Position numbers and translations under genes: made by a program. This document shows positions 17,359 to 25,759 of a stretch of 64,000 bases of DNA, piece after piece. Where the stretch lies: positions 2,294,001 through 2,358,000 of the forward strand of contig NZ_CP149817.1 in assembly GCF_037935975.1 (NCBI RefSeq), in the 5' to 3' direction. Positions within the stretch are counted from its first letter, which is position 1. Every line of letters starts with the position of its first letter. Under the pieces are notes generated by a model. It was not told the DNA's origin. It searched no databases and was given only the letters and a program-made list of their open reading frames with translations. This DNA comes from Teredinibacter turnerae. Its GTDB lineage: Bacteria > Pseudomonadota > Gammaproteobacteria > Pseudomonadales > Cellvibrionaceae.

Positions 17359-18231
17359 TTAATGGTCCTGGCTGAGATTTTCCAGTGAGATGGTTTGCGA
17401 CATACTGATTTTCTCGCCGGGCTCGATGACGATGTCGCTGGTATTGGCGGTTTCAACACAGAGAAATTCGTGTTCGCCGCTTTCGTGCATATCATTCATG
17501 CTCGCGGCGTCGCTGCCCGGGTTCCACACAACCCAGTGTTGGGACCGTTGTTTATCAATACAGATTTTGCGGGCGTACTGGGGGTCAAGCAACTCTATGC
17601 GCTCGCTACTGGAATAGATTCTATCCAGTGGCCCCAAATACCCCAATTGCTCAGTGTCTCTATTTTCCAGTTGCTGCTGCTGACCTGTCAGTTTGTCCTC
17701 GTAAAACGCGCTGCCGAGCAGGGGTATTGTCACTGTTGCAGGGTTGCTTACCCGAAGATAATTATGAAAGGCGAAATTGAAACACTGAGGCTTGTCGCTG
17801 GTGTTCTCAACCAACAATGACTGCAACAGAGATTCACCGAAACTCACTTTCATGACCAGCTTATTTGGATGTGGCCATGGGTTCTCGCTTTCGCTCAGGT
17901 TAACCTCCAGCTCCACAAAGGTTGCGTTGGCTGTGTCCTCGAAGTGGGTCACCTGCCAGTTGCGATTTCTCACCAAACCGTGGCGCCCTTTGTCCGCTAC
18001 CGCACCGAACCAGGGCCAGCAGATGGGAACGCCACCACGCAATGCGGTAGACCCGTCATAGCGGGCGGTATCGCTCATCCACAAAACGGGTTTTCTTCCA
18101 GAAGGTTGCCACTGCAAAACATGGCCACCAAATAAACTTATTTCGGCGCTGCAAGCGGCGTTATCTATTTGGATAACGTCCAGCTCACCGCGCCTGACTA
18201 TATGAGGTTCGTCGGGCATAAAAGGACTCAA
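17359..18231 (-). CDS. D-hexose-6-phosphate mutarotase (aldose 1-epimerase family)
   Basis: YeaD-type sugar-phosphate mutarotase, 290 residues, that interconverts anomers of glucose 6-phosphate and similar sugars. The family is shown by CSAEISLFGGHVLQWQPSG, RGGVPICWPWFG, HGLVRNRNW, the catalytic histidine region FNFAFHNYLRVS, and the C-terminal FLCVETANTSDIVIEPGE, where the Glu acts as base. A cytosolic enzyme without signal peptide. It begins one base after the trhP (yegQ) stop codon, so the two are co-transcribed although functionally unrelated. Confidence 0.9.
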   Translation of the reverse strand: MSPFMPDEPHIVRRGELDVIQIDNAACSAEISLFGGHVLQWQPSGRKPVLWMSDTARYDGSTALRGGVPICWPWFGAVADKGRHGLVRNRNWQVTHFEDTANATFVELEVNLSESENPWPHPNKLVMKVSFGESLLQSLLVENTSDKPQCFNFAFHNYLRVSNPATVTIPLLGSAFYEDKLTGQQQQLENRDTEQLGYLGPLDRIYSSSERIELLDPQYARKICIDKQRSQHWVVWNPGSDAASMNDMHESGEHEFLCVETANTSDIVIEPGEKISMSQTISLENLSQDH

Positions 18232-19548
18232 TTAACGAATATGACGCATAAGCATAGCGTAGCCACCGTCTTCGGTCAGCGGCAGGCTGGGAATGGGCAG
18301 GCGAACTGTATGGCCGGAACCGGGTGCCGCGTCCATGCTTGCCCCCTTGGTGTTCTCCAGGTGCTCAATATTGAATTGCAGGTTGCCTTGTGGGGTGATT
18401 AGTTCAACGGCATCACCCTTTTCGAATCGGTTTTTTACGTCCAGTGTCAGCCAGCCGCTACCGGCATCGTAACTGATCGCTTCGCCAACGAATTGCTGCG
18501 AGCCGTTGTCGGACACACCTTTTTCGTAGTTTTGGTATTCGCTCGGAATGTGGCGACGATAAAAACCTTCGGTATAGCCGCGGTTGGCAAGGTGCTCTAG
18601 TTGTGTCATCAACGCCATATCAAACGGAGTCCCGGCCTCTGCGGCATCAATTGCCTGCCGGTATACCTGCGCTGTGCGCGCAACATAGTAGTGGGATTTG
18701 GTGCGTCCTTCGATTTTGAGCGAGTGCACGCCCATTTTCACCAGTCGGTCAACGTGTTGTACCGCGCGAAGGTCCTTGGAGTTCATAATATAAGTGCCGT
18801 GCTCGTCCTCGTACGCCGGCATGTACTCTCCCGGACGACTTTTCTCCTGCAGGAGTACTGGCGCTGAATCCGGTTGCCACTGGCTAGCGCCTGAGTCCAC
18901 GGCAATAATATCGCCAGTTTCAGTCTCTTTGGCTTCGTGCGCGTTGTATTCCCAGCGGCACGAGTTGGTACAAGCACCCTGGTTGGAGTCCCGATGAGTC
19001 ATGTAGCCGGACAGCAGACAGCGCCCGGAGTAGGCGATGCACAAGGCTCCGTGGACAAACACTTCTAACTCGACCTCGGGGCATTGCTGACGGATTTCTT
19101 CAACTTCATCCAGCGACAATTCGCGAGACAGAATCACGCGTTCAATACCTTGTGCAGCCCAGAATTTCACTGTCGCATAATTTACGGCGTTGGCCTGAAC
19201 ACTCAAATGCACGGGCTGATCTGGCCAGGCTTCTCGTACCAGCATGATTAATCCGGGGTCGGACATAATCAGCGCGTCGGGTTTCATCGCGATAACCGGT
19301 TCCAAGTCGCGCAGATAGGAACGCACTTTATCGTTGTGCGGTGAGATGTTGCTGGCGAGATAAAATTGTTTGCCTTGCGCGTGCGCTTCTTCAACGGCGG
19401 CAGCGATATTTTCTATCTTGTTGAACTCGTTGTTACGCACTCGCAGGCTGTAGCGTGGCTGGCCCGCATATACAGCGCTTGCGCCGTAAGCGAACGCGTA
19501 GCGCATGCTCTTAAGTGTGCCAGCCGGTGAGAGTAACTCGGTGCTCAT
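18232..19548 (-). CDS. trhP: tRNA 5-hydroxyuridine modification protein (U32 peptidase family, YegQ/TrhP)
   Basis: Member of the U32 'peptidase' family. The close E. coli homologue YegQ (TrhP) is needed for prephenate-dependent 5-hydroxylation of U34 in several tRNAs. The 438 residues begin ELLSPAGTLKSMRYAFAYGA, contain the family segment VHGALCIAYSGRCLLSGYM, and place cysteines for an iron-sulfur cluster at ALC, GRC, ACTNSC. KDLRAVQHVDRLVKMGVHSLKIEGRTKS is the usual second signature. The C-terminal beta-barrel ends in MLMRHIR. Co-transcribed with the mutarotase gene downstream. Confidence 0.9.
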   Translation of the reverse strand: MSTELLSPAGTLKSMRYAFAYGASAVYAGQPRYSLRVRNNEFNKIENIAAAVEEAHAQGKQFYLASNISPHNDKVRSYLRDLEPVIAMKPDALIMSDPGLIMLVREAWPDQPVHLSVQANAVNYATVKFWAAQGIERVILSRELSLDEVEEIRQQCPEVELEVFVHGALCIAYSGRCLLSGYMTHRDSNQGACTNSCRWEYNAHEAKETETGDIIAVDSGASQWQPDSAPVLLQEKSRPGEYMPAYEDEHGTYIMNSKDLRAVQHVDRLVKMGVHSLKIEGRTKSHYYVARTAQVYRQAIDAAEAGTPFDMALMTQLEHLANRGYTEGFYRRHIPSEYQNYEKGVSDNGSQQFVGEAISYDAGSGWLTLDVKNRFEKGDAVELITPQGNLQFNIEHLENTKGASMDAAPGSGHTVRLPIPSLPLTEDGGYAMLMRHIR

Positions 19549-19622
19549 TGTGTGATTCCCTTAAGTAAAAGAGCGCGCATTGTAAATAGTCAGCCGCCGG
19601 AAACAAGCTTTTTGCACAAAAA

Positions 19623-20411
19623 TTATTCAGCGGATTTTGATCCAGGCAGAATTTTAATCAGGTAACGTACTGGCCACTTCTTGCCGGTGACCCAGAAGGC
19701 ATCTTTGTCAGCATCGTAGGCTATGCCGTTAAGCACGTGATCGTAGGAGTTTTTGAGGTGCGGCGGGACCAGGGCGGCTAAATCGAGTACGCCAGTGACA
19801 GCGCCGGTTTTCGGGTCGATACGGTAGATAAGCGTGGTCTGCCAGCGGTTTGCCCAGACTGCCCCCTTGGCATACTCAAGTTCATTGAGGTAGCGGATTG
19901 CGCCTTCGTTGCCGGTTACTTGCAGTGTGCGTTTAGGCTTAAAGCTAGCCGGGTCGCGGAAGGTTAGTGTGGGAGAGCCATCACTCATCACCAACTCGGT
20001 ATCGGTATGTGCGATTCCCCAGCCTTCACCCCGGTACTTTTTGCTGCCTGTAATTTGTAATGTGGTGGGGTTGAGGGTGAACAATATCCCATTACGCCAG
20101 GTTAAGAGATAGAGCTTATTGTTGAACAGGGTAATGCCTTCTGCGAATACCCGCCCTGGGAAATGGGTTTCCTGAATAACCTCGCCAGAGTCAACCCGGT
20201 AGCTGCGGACAAAAGACTTGTCTGTAAGCCCGCTACTTTCATACATCACATCGCCATCGAGCTCGAGTCCTTGAGTAAATTGCTGGTCGTCGTGTGCCAG
20301 CTCTTCAAGCAGGATGAAGTTGAGTGGCTCATTAGCCCGTAGGGGAGTTGCTATAAAAGCAACCAGCGCTAACGCAAGTGCGTGAAACCCTCGTATGGAT
20401 GTAACTGACAT
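19623..20411 (-). CDS. Glutaminyl-peptide cyclotransferase (glutamine cyclotransferase), exported
   Basis: Plant/bacterial-type glutamine cyclotransferase that converts N-terminal glutamine of peptides to pyroglutamate. A 262-residue five-bladed propeller protein with a Sec signal peptide (ALALALVAFIATPLRA, cleavage near residue 26), so periplasmic. Family motifs are FTQGLELDGDVMYESSGLTDKS, FAEGITLFNNKLYLLTWRNG, EGWGIAHTDTELVMSDGSPTL, LNELEYAKGAVWANRWQT and LNGIAYDADKDAFWVTGKKWP. These are the usual repeated blade signatures. A stand-alone gene. Confidence 0.9.
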   Translation of the reverse strand: MSVTSIRGFHALALALVAFIATPLRANEPLNFILLEELAHDDQQFTQGLELDGDVMYESSGLTDKSFVRSYRVDSGEVIQETHFPGRVFAEGITLFNNKLYLLTWRNGILFTLNPTTLQITGSKKYRGEGWGIAHTDTELVMSDGSPTLTFRDPASFKPKRTLQVTGNEGAIRYLNELEYAKGAVWANRWQTTLIYRIDPKTGAVTGVLDLAALVPPHLKNSYDHVLNGIAYDADKDAFWVTGKKWPVRYLIKILPGSKSAE

Positions 20412-20461
20412 AACGGATTCCGGTTATAAACGGAGCCATATAATATACGATTTAGGTCAGA

Positions 20462-20962
20462 TTATTCGCTTTGTTCATCTGCAGCGCGAGATGTTCCAGC
20501 GAGTTTTTCCCGTTCCCGCGTTTCAACGTAAGCCATTGCATGGTTAACTGCGTGAGCGACTTTGGTCTCCATCTCCTCCATTTCTGACGGAGAGAGAAAA
20601 AATGTCATATCGACATCGTGGCGAACATAGCGTGGTGGCAAACGATTCAGGGCGACGCAGGTAACGTCTGCCATAAACTCTGCATCTTCATTGGCGCGGT
20701 CACTGGCACGTAACAGCTGTGCGATTACCAGGGATTCGTAGTAGTTGTGCACACTGTCCTGTGTGGAGACAAGTGTTTCCGGGTTATTTCTGGAGCGCAG
20801 TAACATGGTAATTTCCTCTCTTATTCTTCGCAGCGAAACGGACGCGATTCTCGGCCTGCCGGTTCGGCGTACAACAGTCGGCTCGACCGCGGGCCGCACC
20901 GGCCTTACGTCTTCAGTTGGCAATTGTGCACTAAAGCGGTTGGTTAACATGCCCTGAGCCAT
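20462..20962 (-). CDS. ComFB-domain protein (late competence development family)
   Basis: A 166-residue protein whose middle, SVHNYYESLVIAQLL...DVTCVALNRLPPRYVRHDVDM, is the ComFB domain. ComFB-like proteins in cyanobacteria bind cyclic dinucleotides and affect motility; in proteobacteria the role is not settled. Basic, Arg-rich N-terminal 50 residues precede the domain and an acidic tail follows. It lies alone between the cyclotransferase and mnmC, all pointing left. Confidence 0.85.
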   Translation of the reverse strand: MAQGMLTNRFSAQLPTEDVRPVRPAVEPTVVRRTGRPRIASVSLRRIREEITMLLRSRNNPETLVSTQDSVHNYYESLVIAQLLRASDRANEDAEFMADVTCVALNRLPPRYVRHDVDMTFFLSPSEMEEMETKVAHAVNHAMAYVETREREKLAGTSRAADEQSE

Positions 20963-20991
20963 AAACAGCCTGCTCTTAAGTTTAGCTGTCT

Positions 20992-23175
20992 TCAGACACT
21001 GCGTTTCCGCGAGCCGCGAATGAGTTCTCGAATCAGAAAGCGAGCGGGGTTGAGGTGTCGGTACAGTTCCTGGCTGAGAGGCAGAGGTTCACCGCAAATA
21101 ATCGCGGCGAGCGTTTCTGCCGCAAGTGGGCTGTAGGCGAGCCCACGCGAACCGAGACCTAAAAGGCAAAACAGGTTTTCATGGTACTCACCTGCAGTTG
21201 TCAACGCGGCATTCGCCTTGTGTTGCAGGGGGCTGAAACTCGCGCGCATTTCGCCGTGTTTTGGGACTGGGCCCACCAGAGGAAAATAATCCGGCGTGGT
21301 GGTACGAAACCCGACCCTACCGTCCAGGGGAGGCGGCGTCATTCCGCTTTCTAACTGAACCATTGCTGCCAGGTTGTCGAGGTTGGCCTGTTGGCACTGC
21401 CCGTTCAAGCTTTGCTCGTGATTGCGAAGCGTAAATGTGGCGCCAGTGCAAACAATATTTTGGTGAGGCGGAGATACGTATCCGTCACCGCAAATAACGG
21501 TTTGCAAGCCGGCAAGCGCTTCTCCTATGGCGTGGTGCGTGGCGATATGGGAGACCTGCCCCCTAATCTGATTGAACGGTAATTCGGCGGTTTGTGCTAA
21601 TTTATTTGCCGCCGCCGCATTGGCGATAACGACGTGTGATGCGGTTGTAACCTGCGCATTATCACTATCGCAGAGGAGCCAGGCGTTTTCAGTTCGGCGC
21701 AGATCGGAGATCTCGGTACTCAGCCGCAGCTCAATATTCGGGTGCGAGCACAGTGTGTTGCAGACATCCTGGGGTGACAGCCAGCCAGCGCCTTCGACTA
21801 GTAAGCCAGGGTATTTTACCTGGAGACCCGCGCGCTCCGACGCTGTGCCCTCGTCCAGCCACTGAAATGGATTCGATTTGGACGCTGGTGCTGAGGTGAA
21901 CGACATAGGGGCATTTTGTGCTGGCTCACAACGATACCGCTCTGCGATGGCCTGGTAGTGCGTGCGTTGTTTGTCACTCATGGCAAGGTGCAGCACGCCG
22001 CAACGGTCCCCACAAGAGTTGAATAGATCGTAATCTGGGGCAGCGTAGAAATTATTGGCAAATACCTGCGCTAACAGATTAAACCGGCTTAATGGATCGT
22101 TGTGAGGGGACAGCCGACTGTACACAACGCCCTGCCGATTGCCTGATGCCGCCTGGGCAAGGTTTGCTTGCAGCTCAACAATTGTCACTTTCAGGCCTCG
22201 GCGGGCGAGGGCTGCACCGGCCATACAGCCCGCGAGCCCGCCGCCAATGATCGCGACATTGGTGGCAGTGGAAGCAGGCCGGTCAGTCGAGCTCAGCAGG
22301 TGCCAGAACAGCCTTGCTGAACTGCCTCGAGCATTGCCGCGAGTGGTCGTACCTTCGCTCGAGGAAGGCGTATCGTCGTTGCTGATAGGGGTTTCCGGAT
22401 TGAATCGCCCACGCAGCATCTCCCGCTTGCGGCCAAATCCCGGTACTTTTTCAATCGCGAAACCCGCTTCCTGCAGCCCACGCTTAACCATGCCGGCAGC
22501 GGTGAAGGTGGCGAAGCTGGCGTTCTTAGCGCTTAGCGCACCGACACTTTGGAACAGTTCAGAGCTCCACATGCCTGGATTTTTCGCCGGGGCGAATCCA
22601 TCGAGAAACCAAGCGTCAACTTTGGCCTTGCCCGGGCCAAATTGGTAGTTCGGTGGCGCAGGTGAACCGTCGGTCGCGCAGGGTTTCAATTGGCGCAAAC
22701 CGTCTGCGGCATCTTCAAAGATCAGCGTGAGGCTAACACCTCCGAGCGGAAACCTGATTCTGTGGACGCCTAAAGCCGGTTGTGGTGGGTATTGGTCAAT
22801 AAGCTGATCAGCATAGGGCTTTAGTTCAGGCCACAGCGAGAGTGCACGGATGAGGTCCTCGCACGTCAGCGGGTACTTCTCCACCGAAACAAAATGCAGG
22901 TGCGTAGTGGAGTGGTTTTTGGAACGTGATTGCTCCCAGAGCTGCCAGCACGCGAGAAAGTTCAGCCCTGATCCAAACCCGGTTTCTGCTATGCAAAACG
23001 TCTCGCCGTTCGCAAGCGCAGCGAAACGCTCGGCGAGATTGTTCTGCGCCAGGAAAACGAACCGGGTTTCTTCGAGGCCGTTATGTTTCGAAAAATACAC
23101 GTCACCAAATTGTACTGAGACGGGTTGGTTATTCTCATCCCAGCGAACAGACGCGTTGTCGAGCGGCTTTTCCAA
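20992..23175 (-). CDS. mnmC: Bifunctional tRNA wobble-uridine enzyme MnmC
   Basis: Carries out the last two steps of mnm5s2U34 synthesis in tRNA: the FAD domain removes the carboxymethyl group and the methyltransferase domain methylates the resulting amine. The N-terminal domain (about 1-260) has the SAM-binding ETGFGSGLNF (64-73) and AWFLDGFAPAKNP (188-200). The C-terminal oxidase starts with AIIGGGLAGCMAGAALARRG (308-327) and ends with the GLGSRGLAYSPLAAE segment. At 727 residues it is slightly longer than the roughly 670 of E. coli, partly through a Ser/Thr-rich linker at about 262-300. It lies two bases after the flavodoxin stop. Confidence 0.95.
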   Translation of the reverse strand: MEKPLDNASVRWDENNQPVSVQFGDVYFSKHNGLEETRFVFLAQNNLAERFAALANGETFCIAETGFGSGLNFLACWQLWEQSRSKNHSTTHLHFVSVEKYPLTCEDLIRALSLWPELKPYADQLIDQYPPQPALGVHRIRFPLGGVSLTLIFEDAADGLRQLKPCATDGSPAPPNYQFGPGKAKVDAWFLDGFAPAKNPGMWSSELFQSVGALSAKNASFATFTAAGMVKRGLQEAGFAIEKVPGFGRKREMLRGRFNPETPISNDDTPSSSEGTTTRGNARGSSARLFWHLLSSTDRPASTATNVAIIGGGLAGCMAGAALARRGLKVTIVELQANLAQAASGNRQGVVYSRLSPHNDPLSRFNLLAQVFANNFYAAPDYDLFNSCGDRCGVLHLAMSDKQRTHYQAIAERYRCEPAQNAPMSFTSAPASKSNPFQWLDEGTASERAGLQVKYPGLLVEGAGWLSPQDVCNTLCSHPNIELRLSTEISDLRRTENAWLLCDSDNAQVTTASHVVIANAAAANKLAQTAELPFNQIRGQVSHIATHHAIGEALAGLQTVICGDGYVSPPHQNIVCTGATFTLRNHEQSLNGQCQQANLDNLAAMVQLESGMTPPPLDGRVGFRTTTPDYFPLVGPVPKHGEMRASFSPLQHKANAALTTAGEYHENLFCLLGLGSRGLAYSPLAAETLAAIICGEPLPLSQELYRHLNPARFLIRELIRGSRKRSV

Positions 23176-23177
23176 CG

Positions 23178-23711
23178 CTAATCGAGCCCGAATTCACTGC
23201 GGATCTGGCGGCACCAGGTCGCAATACGTTCGGCGGACTTGTCGAATTCAGTTTCCTCGTCCAGCGCTAATCCAACAAACTGCTGTGAATCTTCAAGCAG
23301 AGCTTTGCTCTGCTCAAATTCATAGCCATCAGCGGGCCAAAATCCAACTATCTTTGCGCCTTGCCCCTTCAACTTATGGTAGAGGTATCCCAAAGCATCG
23401 AGGAACCATTCTGGATAGCCCACTTGATCACCCAGGCCATAGAGTGCGATTGTTTTGCCGGAGAAATCGAGATCGTCCATTTCATCCCAGATTTCCTCCC
23501 AGTCTTCTTGCAATTCACCGTAATCCCAGGTTGGGATGCCAAAAATCAGGTAGTCGTAGTAAAGCCCGTTAGCGATGGGTTCGTCGGCAACATTAAAAAC
23601 ATCCACCAGATCCTCACCAAGTTCTGTGCGAATTTTTTCGCCCGCCATTTCGGTGTAGCAGGTGGAGCTGCCATAAAACAGGCCAATAGGTGCTCGTTCG
23701 GGATTGTTCAT
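23178..23711 (-). CDS. Flavodoxin (long-chain, FldB-like)
   Basis: FMN electron-transfer protein of 177 residues. The phosphate loop is [15 protein letters not shown], the isoalloxazine loops are [14 protein letters not shown] and [20 protein letters not shown], and the long-chain insertion precedes a C-terminal [10 protein letters not shown] helix. It is very acidic, as expected. The Cys in the phosphate loop is unusual compared with the common GSxTGxTE. It could donate electrons to radical or P450-type enzymes; no partner is adjacent. It overlaps transcriptionally with mnmC, which starts two bases downstream. Confidence 0.92.
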   Translation of the reverse strand: MNNPERAPIGLFYGSSTCYTEMAGEKIRTELGEDLVDVFNVADEPIANGLYYDYLIFGIPTWDYGELQEDWEEIWDEMDDLDFSGKTIALYGLGDQVGYPEWFLDALGYLYHKLKGQGAKIVGFWPADGYEFEQSKALLEDSQQFVGLALDEETEFDKSAERIATWCRQIRSEFGLD

Positions 23712-23840
23712 TGATGATACTCGGAAAATCTCACAGTGCTAAACAGGCCGCTAGCGCAACAGTACTGTGTGCGGATGACCTTCTACATGGGGCTGCGTAT
23801 ACTACCAGAGGTTATTCACAGTTTGCAGAGAGACAAAAAC

Positions 23841-24107
23841 GTGACAACAGAAATCATACCCGGCCGCTACCGCCATTTTCGTGGCAATGAATATCAAGTG
23901 CTCGACACCGCACGCCACTCGGAAACTGAGGAGGTGATGGTGGTCTACCGTTGTCTATACGGAGACCACAGTTTGTGGGTTCGACCGCTATCGCTGTTTG
24001 CCAGTCTGGTAGAGGTGGAAACTGATGGTCAGCTTAAATCGGTTCCCCGGTTTGCATTAATTGAACCGGTGGACGACCGTCTCGCCGATAGCGGAGGGCT
24101 GGTGTGA
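23841..24107 (+). CDS. DUF1653 domain protein
   Basis: Small protein with the DUF1653 pattern: GRYRHFRGNEYQVLDTARHSETEEVMVVYRCLYGD (over residues 7-41) then LWVRPLSLFASLVEV. I chose the GTG at 23841 (88 residues) because it follows AGAGAGA and places the domain directly at the N-terminus, as in the family; upstream in-frame ATGs at 23778 and 23793 and an even earlier start at 23736 are possible. Function unknown. Its end overlaps the rlmA start by four bases (GTGA), so it is probably co-transcribed with rlmA and tadA. Confidence 0.8.
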   Translation: MTTEIIPGRYRHFRGNEYQVLDTARHSETEEVMVVYRCLYGDHSLWVRPLSLFASLVEVETDGQLKSVPRFALIEPVDDRLADSGGLV

Positions 24108-24958
24108 CCTGGTGTTGCCCGAAGTGCATGGAGCCGCTAATCCAGCAGGATAAAATCTTTCGGTGCGAACAAAATCACCAGTACGATCAAGCGCGGCAAG
24201 GCTATTTAAATCTTCTGCTTGCGAACCAAAAAAACAGCCGTAATCCTGGTGATAGCGACACCATGATTGACGCGCGCAAAGCCTTTTTGCGTGCGGGTTT
24301 TTATGCACCTTTAGTTGAAACACTACAGTATGTGGTGCGCACAAATGTAAATAAAAGCGCAGGTTGTCAGCTTCTGGATTTAGGCTGCGGTGAAGGTTAT
24401 TACCTCGAAAAAATTGCCGCCTCACTTGGTGGTTCCGCCGTTGCTTACGGCGTCGATATTTCCAAGCCTGCTGTGCGCAGAGCGGCGGTTGCGGGCAAGC
24501 AGCTGCAAGCAAATTGTGACGGGCTGGCACTGCGCTACGCGGTCGCCAGTACGTTTGCAGTTCCTCTGGAAGACAACAGCATTGATATTGCGCTCAATGT
24601 TTTTGCGCCTTTTGATGAGCAGGAAGCTTTGCGGGTGTTGCGCAGCGATGGCGTGTTGGTGAGAGTCAGCCCCGCCGAACGGCATTTGTTTCAGCTAAAG
24701 GAAAAACTCTACGCGGACGTGCGCCTGCACGAAAAGCCGCTGGCGCTCGAGGGGTTTTCGATACGCACTGAGCAGCGTTTGCAGTTTTTAATCAAGTTGC
24801 CCAACGCAGCTGCAATTGAAAGTCTGTTGGCAATGACGCCGCTCGCCTGGCATGGTGACCCCGAGGCAAGGATAGCGTTGGTTGGATCTGGCGAACTCAG
24901 TGTAGAGGCCGATTTTTATATTCAAATACTAGCGCCCAAGGAAGTGTGTGAGCAATGA
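24104..24958 (+). CDS. rlmA: 23S rRNA (guanine-N1)-methyltransferase RlmA
   Basis: Methylates G745 (E. coli numbering) of 23S rRNA. The 284 residues start with the zinc finger CCPKC (C5, C8) ... FRCEQNH, followed by FDxA-like YDQARQGYLNLLLANQ, which is diagnostic of RlmA. GDSDTMIDARKAFLRAGFY comes next. The Rossmann SAM motif is LLDLGCGEGYYLEKI, with NVFAPFDEQEALRVLRSDG later. Starts at a GTG overlapping the DUF1653 gene by four bases, and its last four bases overlap the tadA ATG. Confidence 0.93.
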   Translation: MTWCCPKCMEPLIQQDKIFRCEQNHQYDQARQGYLNLLLANQKNSRNPGDSDTMIDARKAFLRAGFYAPLVETLQYVVRTNVNKSAGCQLLDLGCGEGYYLEKIAASLGGSAVAYGVDISKPAVRRAAVAGKQLQANCDGLALRYAVASTFAVPLEDNSIDIALNVFAPFDEQEALRVLRSDGVLVRVSPAERHLFQLKEKLYADVRLHEKPLALEGFSIRTEQRLQFLIKLPNAAAIESLLAMTPLAWHGDPEARIALVGSGELSVEADFYIQILAPKEVCEQ

Positions 24959-25449
24959 TCTTAAACGACGAGCACTGGATGACAGAGGCACTCGCTTTAG
25001 CTCGCCAGGCTGCGGCGCAGGGTGAGGTGCCTGTGGGCGCGGTGGTGGTTCAGGATGGCGCTATTATTGGCCGCGGTTCCAACAACCCTATAGGCAGTTG
25101 CGACGCCTCCAGTCATGCAGAAATCTGTGCGCTGAGAGATGCGGGTCAGCGGCAAAAAAATTACCGTCTGCCGAATGCAACTCTATATGTAACCATTGAA
25201 CCCTGCACCATGTGCTTGGGCGCTATTGTACATGCCAGGATCGCTCGTGTCGTATTTGGCGCGCAGGAGCCAAAGGCCGGTGTGCTGGAGAGTAATCCTG
25301 AGCTTTTGTCCGCTAATTATTTTAATCATGAATTTGAGTGGTCGGGCGGCGTTTGCGCACAGGAGTGCAGTGAAGTAATCCAACAATTCTTCAAATTTCG
25401 TCGAGAATCAAAAAAGCGATTGCGAAATCAAGCGGATGGTCTTGGTTGA
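24955..25449 (+). CDS. tadA: tRNA-specific adenosine deaminase TadA
   Basis: Deaminates A34 of tRNA-Arg(ACG) to inosine. The zinc and proton-relay residues are visible: H54-A-E56 in SSHAEICALRDAG and P83-C-T-M-C87 in IEPCTMCLGAIVHARI. PVGAVVV and NNP loops match the family. 164 residues, the normal length. Its ATG lies within the last codons of rlmA. Last gene of the DUF1653-rlmA-tadA group. Confidence 0.96.
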   Translation: MILNDEHWMTEALALARQAAAQGEVPVGAVVVQDGAIIGRGSNNPIGSCDASSHAEICALRDAGQRQKNYRLPNATLYVTIEPCTMCLGAIVHARIARVVFGAQEPKAGVLESNPELLSANYFNHEFEWSGGVCAQECSEVIQQFFKFRRESKKRLRNQADGLG

Positions 25450-25759
25450 AAAAAGTCTGCGAATTATTTATCCAGTTAACAAAGTATTGTTGTTGAATAA
25501 AAACGGGTGAGTTCACTTGAGTGCGCGTTAAGCTTGAACCAATTTTGCCGATGGGGATGCCTGGTAAACACTAAGCTGGATTTGGTTTTTGTTTTGCTGT
25601 GGTGAGGTTAATCGTTTGGCCAGTGTGCCTCGCAATGTTATCGAAGCATCATGGTGAATAGATGCAGCGCCACTTAGGTTATTGCGCTGGGGTTAGGGCG
25701 CTGGGGTTAGGGCGCTGGCAAAAAAATGATTGGTTGTCTTGCGAAGCAAGTTAACAGGT
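25450..25759. other. Intergenic region with 14-bp tandem repeat
   Basis: Gap between convergent tadA and mltF. At 25684-25718 a 14-bp unit (gcgctggggttagg) is repeated two and a half times without mismatch. No clear intrinsic terminator for tadA was found, and no coding potential is seen. Confidence 0.5.
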
